DNA of 46,551 bases. It comes from an uncultured Pelagibacteraceae bacterium (GTDB lineage: Bacteria > Pseudomonadota > Alphaproteobacteria > Pelagibacterales > Pelagibacteraceae). The translations under genes and the position numbers were made by a program. The stretch spans positions 1-46,551 of the forward strand of contig CAJQTC010000023.1 of the NCBI GenBank assembly GCA_905618885.1, in the 5' to 3' direction. The notes under the pieces were generated by a model. The model was not told where the DNA came from and searched no databases. It saw nothing but the letters and a program-made list of their open reading frames with translations. Numbering within the stretch: the first letter of the stretch is position 1; every line of letters begins with the position of its first letter. Positions 42,182 to 46,551 of the stretch are shown in pieces.

Positions 42182-44566
42182 ATGGGAATAATAAATTCTA
42201 AACCGCTGTTACCATTAAGAGATATTGTCGTATTTCCTTCTATGGTTGTTCCACTTTTCGTAGGCAGGGAAAAATCTATTAAAGCTCTTCAAGAAGTAAT
42301 GAGAACGGACAAATCAATTGTATTAGTTTCTCAAAAAAATTCTGAAATCGATGAACCAGAAAACAAAGATATTTATAGTTACGGTTGCTTAAGTAAAGTT
42401 TTACAATTACTTAAATTGCCAGACGGAACAGTCAAAGTTTTAGTAGAAGGAGAAAAAAGAGTAAAGATTCATGAGATAATAAAAAAAGATAAAAATTTTT
42501 TAAGTTGCAATATAGAGATTGTAGAGGATAAAAATAAAACAAAAGAGTCAGAGCTCTTTGCGTTAAGTCTAGTAAAAAAATTTGAAAAACTTCTAATTTT
42601 AAACAAAAGAGACTTATCAGACTCAATAAACGGTATAAAAAAACTTAAAGATGCAAGTCAAATAGCAGACAACATTGCTGCAAATTTAAATTTACAAATT
42701 TTTGAAAAACAAGAGTTATTAGAAATTACTGATTTAAATAAAAGATTAGCAAAAATTAATACGCTATTAGAAAAAGAAACAAGTGTAATTTCTGTTGAAA
42801 AGAAAATTAGAGGCAGAGTTAAAAATCAAATGGAAAAAACACAAAGAGAGTATTATTTAAATGAACAATTAAAAGCTATACAAAAAGAACTAGGTGAAAT
42901 TGATGAAGGTAAGGATGAAATAGCAGGTATAAATAAAGCAATATTAAAAGCTAAAATGCCAAAGCTAGCTTTAGAAAAATGTATGGCAGAGTTAAAAAAA
43001 TTAAAATCGATGAGCCCAATGTCTGCCGAGGCAACAGTTGTTAGAAATTATTTAGACTGGATGACAGAATTGCCTTGGTCAAATAAAAGTAAAATTAATA
43101 ATGATCTCGCTAGCGCACAAAAAATACTTGATGAAGATCATTTTGGTTTAGAAAAAGTAAAAGAAAGAATTATAGAATTTTTAGCAGTACAAAAAAGAAT
43201 ACAAAAATTAAAAGGACCAATACTTTGTCTTGTTGGACCTCCAGGTGTTGGAAAAACTTCATTAGGAAAGTCTATTGCAAAAGCAACAGGTAGAAAATTT
43301 ATAAGAATTTCATTAGGCGGTATTCGGGATGAGGCTGAAATTAGAGGTCACAGAAGAACTTATATTGGCTCTTTACCTGGAAAAATAATTCAGATGATGA
43401 AAAAAGCTGGCACAAAAAATCCTTTATTTTTATTAGACGAAATAGATAAAGTTGGAAATGATTACAGGGGAGATCCTTCTTCTGCTTTATTAGAGGCGTT
43501 AGACCCTGAACAAAACAAAGAATTTAACGATCACTATTTAGAAGTTGATTATGATTTGTCTGACGTAATGTTTGTGACAACAGCAAATACTTTGAATATA
43601 TTGCCGCCACTTTTGGACCGTATGGAAGTCATTAGAATTCCAGGATACACAGAAGATGAAAAAGTTAATATTTCTCAAAAGTATTTAATTCCGAAGCAAA
43701 GTGAAAATAATGGGCTTAAGTCAGATGAATGGAAAATTGATGAATTGGTAAATAGAAAAATTATAACAAATTATACCAGAGAATCCGGTGTAAGGAATCT
43801 TGAAAGAGAAATTTCAAAAATTGCCAGAAAAACAGTAAAAAAAATTGATGGAAAAGAAAAAGTTAATAACCCGATTAAAGAATCAGATCTAGCAAGTTAT
43901 CTTGGAATTGAAAAATTTAATTACGATGAAATGGAAGAACAGAATAGAGTAGGCGTGGTGACCGGACTAGCGTGGACTGAAGTAGGTGGAGAAATATTAA
44001 AAATTGAAACAGTTATAATGCCAGGAAAAGGTAAAATGGAGATTACCGGAAAATTGGGCGATGTAATGCAAGAGTCTATCAAAGCAGCTAAATCATACAT
44101 AAGGTCTAAATCTTTAGATTACGGCATTATCCCACCAATTTTTGATAAAAAAGATTTTCACGTACATGTTCCTGAAGGCGCAACACCGAAAGATGGCCCT
44201 TCTGCAGGAGTAGGTATGATCACTTCTATCGTCTCAGCAATCACTGAAATTCCAGTTGATAAAAATATTGCAATGACCGGTGAAATTACACTTAGAGGGA
44301 TTGTTTTACCCATAGGTGGTTTAAAAGAAAAATTACTTGCAGCACACAGGGCGGGAATAAAAAAAGTTTTGATACCCTTTGAAAACAAAAAAGATTTAGT
44401 TGAGATACCTGAAGTTATAAAAAAAAACATTGAAATTATTTGCGTGAAGAATGTTGATGAAGTTTTAAAACATGCGCTTACTAAAGAATTAAAAAGAGTA
44501 GAATGGGTCGAAGTTGAACAAGTTTCAAAAAAAGCGGGATTAACGTCTGCTGGTAGCACGCATTAG
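42182..44566 (+). CDS. lon: ATP-dependent protease La
   Basis: '[27 protein letters not shown]', '[15 protein letters not shown]', catalytic Ser motif '[11 protein letters not shown]', '[21 protein letters not shown]'. Confidence 0.98.
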   Translation: MGIINSKPLLPLRDIVVFPSMVVPLFVGREKSIKALQEVMRTDKSIVLVSQKNSEIDEPENKDIYSYGCLSKVLQLLKLPDGTVKVLVEGEKRVKIHEIIKKDKNFLSCNIEIVEDKNKTKESELFALSLVKKFEKLLILNKRDLSDSINGIKKLKDASQIADNIAANLNLQIFEKQELLEITDLNKRLAKINTLLEKETSVISVEKKIRGRVKNQMEKTQREYYLNEQLKAIQKELGEIDEGKDEIAGINKAILKAKMPKLALEKCMAELKKLKSMSPMSAEATVVRNYLDWMTELPWSNKSKINNDLASAQKILDEDHFGLEKVKERIIEFLAVQKRIQKLKGPILCLVGPPGVGKTSLGKSIAKATGRKFIRISLGGIRDEAEIRGHRRTYIGSLPGKIIQMMKKAGTKNPLFLLDEIDKVGNDYRGDPSSALLEALDPEQNKEFNDHYLEVDYDLSDVMFVTTANTLNILPPLLDRMEVIRIPGYTEDEKVNISQKYLIPKQSENNGLKSDEWKIDELVNRKIITNYTRESGVRNLEREISKIARKTVKKIDGKEKVNNPIKESDLASYLGIEKFNYDEMEEQNRVGVVTGLAWTEVGGEILKIETVIMPGKGKMEITGKLGDVMQESIKAAKSYIRSKSLDYGIIPPIFDKKDFHVHVPEGATPKDGPSAGVGMITSIVSAITEIPVDKNIAMTGEITLRGIVLPIGGLKEKLLAAHRAGIKKVLIPFENKKDLVEIPEVIKKNIEIICVKNVDEVLKHALTKELKRVEWVEVEQVSKKAGLTSAGSTH

Positions 44567-44631
44567 CAATATATTTTTACATAGAGATAAAAAATATTTA
44601 TAATTTTGAAAATTAATTTTGTATTATTGAA

Positions 44632-46551
44632 ATGAAAAAAAAAATTTTAATAACCGGAGGTCTCGGTTATATAGGCACTGAATTATGTAAGCTCTACTCA
44701 GGTGTCAGCTGGAACAATCAAATAATTGTAATAGATAATAGGTTTATTTCAGAACGAGTTAACCAGATAAGAAACTGGAATATGGAATTTGTTCATGGAG
44801 ATATTTTAGATAAAGAATTAATAAATGAATATTGTAAAGATGCTGATATTGTTCATCATCTCGCTGGCATAACAGAAGTTCCAAGAACCAAATCTGAAAG
44901 CAACGAAGAGAAAGATAAAAAAATTAAACTAGTAGCAGTAGAAGGTACGCAAAATATACTTGATGCTATTAATCATAAATGCAAAATAATTTTTCCATCA
45001 ACCCATGTGGTTTATGAAGGAATTGAAAATGTAAAAAATAATATACTAGAAGATGAAGACATGAAGCCTATTCTTTCTTACTCTTCCTCTAAAGCAATTA
45101 ATGAAAAACAACTAAAAGATTCAGGAAAAAATTATGTAATCCTAAGATTAGGCTCAGTATACGGTTATTCTACAGACACAGCACGTATCGACATAATGCC
45201 AAATTTATTTTCAAAAATAGCCTCACAAGATGGCGTCATAAAACTTTTTGCAGGTGGAAGACAAATTAAGAGCCTAGTACCCTTAGTTGATGTTGCCAGA
45301 TGTTTTAAAAGCATGGAAGAAAAAGAAGATATCACAGCAGAAACTTTCAATTTAACAAAAGATACTGTGACCGTAAAAGAAGTTGCTGAAATATGTAAAA
45401 AATACAATCCAAAAACAAGTTTAGTAGAAACAAATGATGAGGTCCCCAATTTAGGATTTTCACTTTCTAATAAAAAAATTTTAAACACCGGTTTTAAGTT
45501 TTTATATAGTTTAGATCAGAGTATTAAAGATATGATTTCTAAGTGGTCCAAACAAGACTTAATTAAAGATTTGGAACATGTAAGAGATGGAGGTAATGAA
45601 TATATTGATGCCAGAGGAAAAATTAGCAACCATGAGTTAACCGAACCAATTAATTTAATAGGATTGATTGACTCAAAAAAAGGAACAATTAGAGCCAACC
45701 ATTACCACCCGCAGCAAGAACAAAAGTGTTTATTCACTAAAGGTCAGATAATAGAAATATTTCAAGACATACTCAATCCAAACTCTCCTAAAATTACCCA
45801 AGTAGTAAATCAGGGTCAGCTATCTATTATAAAACCAAATGTAGCCCATACAATGGTTTTCACTAAAGACACAACCTTTCTGAACCTGGTAAGAGGTGAA
45901 AGAGAACATGATAATTACGGAATTACACATACAGTAAAACACGTTTTTGTAGATGAAAAAGAAAAAAAATTATTATTAAATTGCTATAAATTTGAATGTA
46001 GATCTTGTGAAAACACCAACTTAAAAAGAGTTGTTTCCTTAGGGTATCAGCCACTAGCAAACAACTTATTGGATAAAAAAGATAAAAAACATGATTTGTA
46101 TCCGCTTGAAATGAACTATTGCCCAGAATGTCATAATTGCCAACTATCAGTAGCTGTAGATCCAAAAAAAATGTTTTCTAATTATTTGTACACCTCATCT
46201 ACCTCACCATCTTTTCGCAATCATTTTATTGAAACAGCAAAAAATTATACAAAACAATTTAAATTAAAATCAAAAAAATCTTACATCATTGACATTGGCA
46301 GTAATGACGGTGTCGCACTAAAACCTTTTAAAGATATGGGTTTTAAAAAGATACTAGGTATTGAACCTGCTAAAAATTTAGCAATGATTGCTAATAAAAA
46401 CAAGATTAAAACTTTTAATGGTTTTCTTGAAAGTAAAAATCTTAAAAAAATCAAAGGAAATGCAGATTTAATTTTAGCATCCAATGTATTTGCCCACTCA
46501 GATAAATTAAGAGAAATGGCCGAATGTATGCTTAAGTTATTAAGTAAAAAA
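44632..46551 (+). CDS. Multidomain sugar-nucleotide enzyme (partial, runs off right edge): NAD-dependent epimerase/dehydratase + cupin + zinc-ribbon C-methyltransferase
   Basis: Open from ATG 44632 to the last base (640 codons, no stop). 'KKKILITGGLGYIGTELCKLYS' Rossmann start; 'GTIRANHYHPQQEQKCLFTKGQIIEI...QGQLSIIKPNVAHTMVF' cupin; 'CRSCENTNLKRVVSLGYQPLANNLL...LEMNYCPECHNCQLSVAVDPKKMFSNYLYTSSTS' Methyltransf_13-type zinc domain; 'SYIIDIGSNDGVALKPFKDMG' SAM-binding motif. Missing from the ORF track because it is partial. Confidence 0.88.
   Translation, partial: MKKKILITGGLGYIGTELCKLYSGVSWNNQIIVIDNRFISERVNQIRNWNMEFVHGDILDKELINEYCKDADIVHHLAGITEVPRTKSESNEEKDKKIKLVAVEGTQNILDAINHKCKIIFPSTHVVYEGIENVKNNILEDEDMKPILSYSSSKAINEKQLKDSGKNYVILRLGSVYGYSTDTARIDIMPNLFSKIASQDGVIKLFAGGRQIKSLVPLVDVARCFKSMEEKEDITAETFNLTKDTVTVKEVAEICKKYNPKTSLVETNDEVPNLGFSLSNKKILNTGFKFLYSLDQSIKDMISKWSKQDLIKDLEHVRDGGNEYIDARGKISNHELTEPINLIGLIDSKKGTIRANHYHPQQEQKCLFTKGQIIEIFQDILNPNSPKITQVVNQGQLSIIKPNVAHTMVFTKDTTFLNLVRGEREHDNYGITHTVKHVFVDEKEKKLLLNCYKFECRSCENTNLKRVVSLGYQPLANNLLDKKDKKHDLYPLEMNYCPECHNCQLSVAVDPKKMFSNYLYTSSTSPSFRNHFIETAKNYTKQFKLKSKKSYIIDIGSNDGVALKPFKDMGFKKILGIEPAKNLAMIANKNKIKTFNGFLESKNLKKIKGNADLILASNVFAHSDKLREMAECMLKLLSKK

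Noticed and set aside
44567-44625. AT-only inverted repeat after lon (ATATTTTTA...TAAAAAATAT)
   Set aside because: Imperfect, no G/C pairs in the stem; expected by chance in this base composition.
1-46551. CRISPR arrays, IS elements, prophage, toxin-antitoxin or defence islands
   Set aside because: No regularly spaced repeats, transposase/integrase-like ORFs or terminal inverted repeats were seen; gene content is mostly housekeeping.

Overview
AT-rich, very compact 46.5 kb window. Gene content and order look like an alphaproteobacterial streamlined marine genome, most likely SAR11/Pelagibacterales (inferred from recall; no search was run). Most of it is core genome: surA(partial)-lptD-lptG-lptF | pepA-ndk | purN-purM | DUF2066-hda-like-aspS | NrdJ C-terminal-like orphan | NDUFA12-DUF2155 | accC-accB-aroQ | thiS-thiG | rne/rng | PBP1a-prfB-AsmA-like | tyrS | anmK | hydrolase | iscR-sufBCDSU-sufT-sufA | glnA | EamA-GT4-GT17 | tRNA-Leu(UAG) | tig-clpP-clpX-lon | multidomain sugar enzyme (partial). 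The observations most worth a second look are: (1) clpX is interrupted by an in-frame TAG exactly at the conserved Glu of the GLIPEFIGR arginine-finger box; (2) prfB has the classic +1 programmed frameshift, which the ORF track misses; (3) one ORF running off the right edge fuses a sugar-nucleotide epimerase, a cupin and a zinc-ribbon C-methyltransferase; (4) a stand-alone NrdJ-tail-like protein has no catalytic domain; (5) a near-consensus type 1 IscR site lies upstream of iscR-suf; (6) a strong promoter upstream of lon is placed so that the mRNA would be leaderless; (7) all seven convergent gene pairs abut or overlap at their stops. I did not see CRISPR arrays, IS elements, prophage or a clearly novel defence system.
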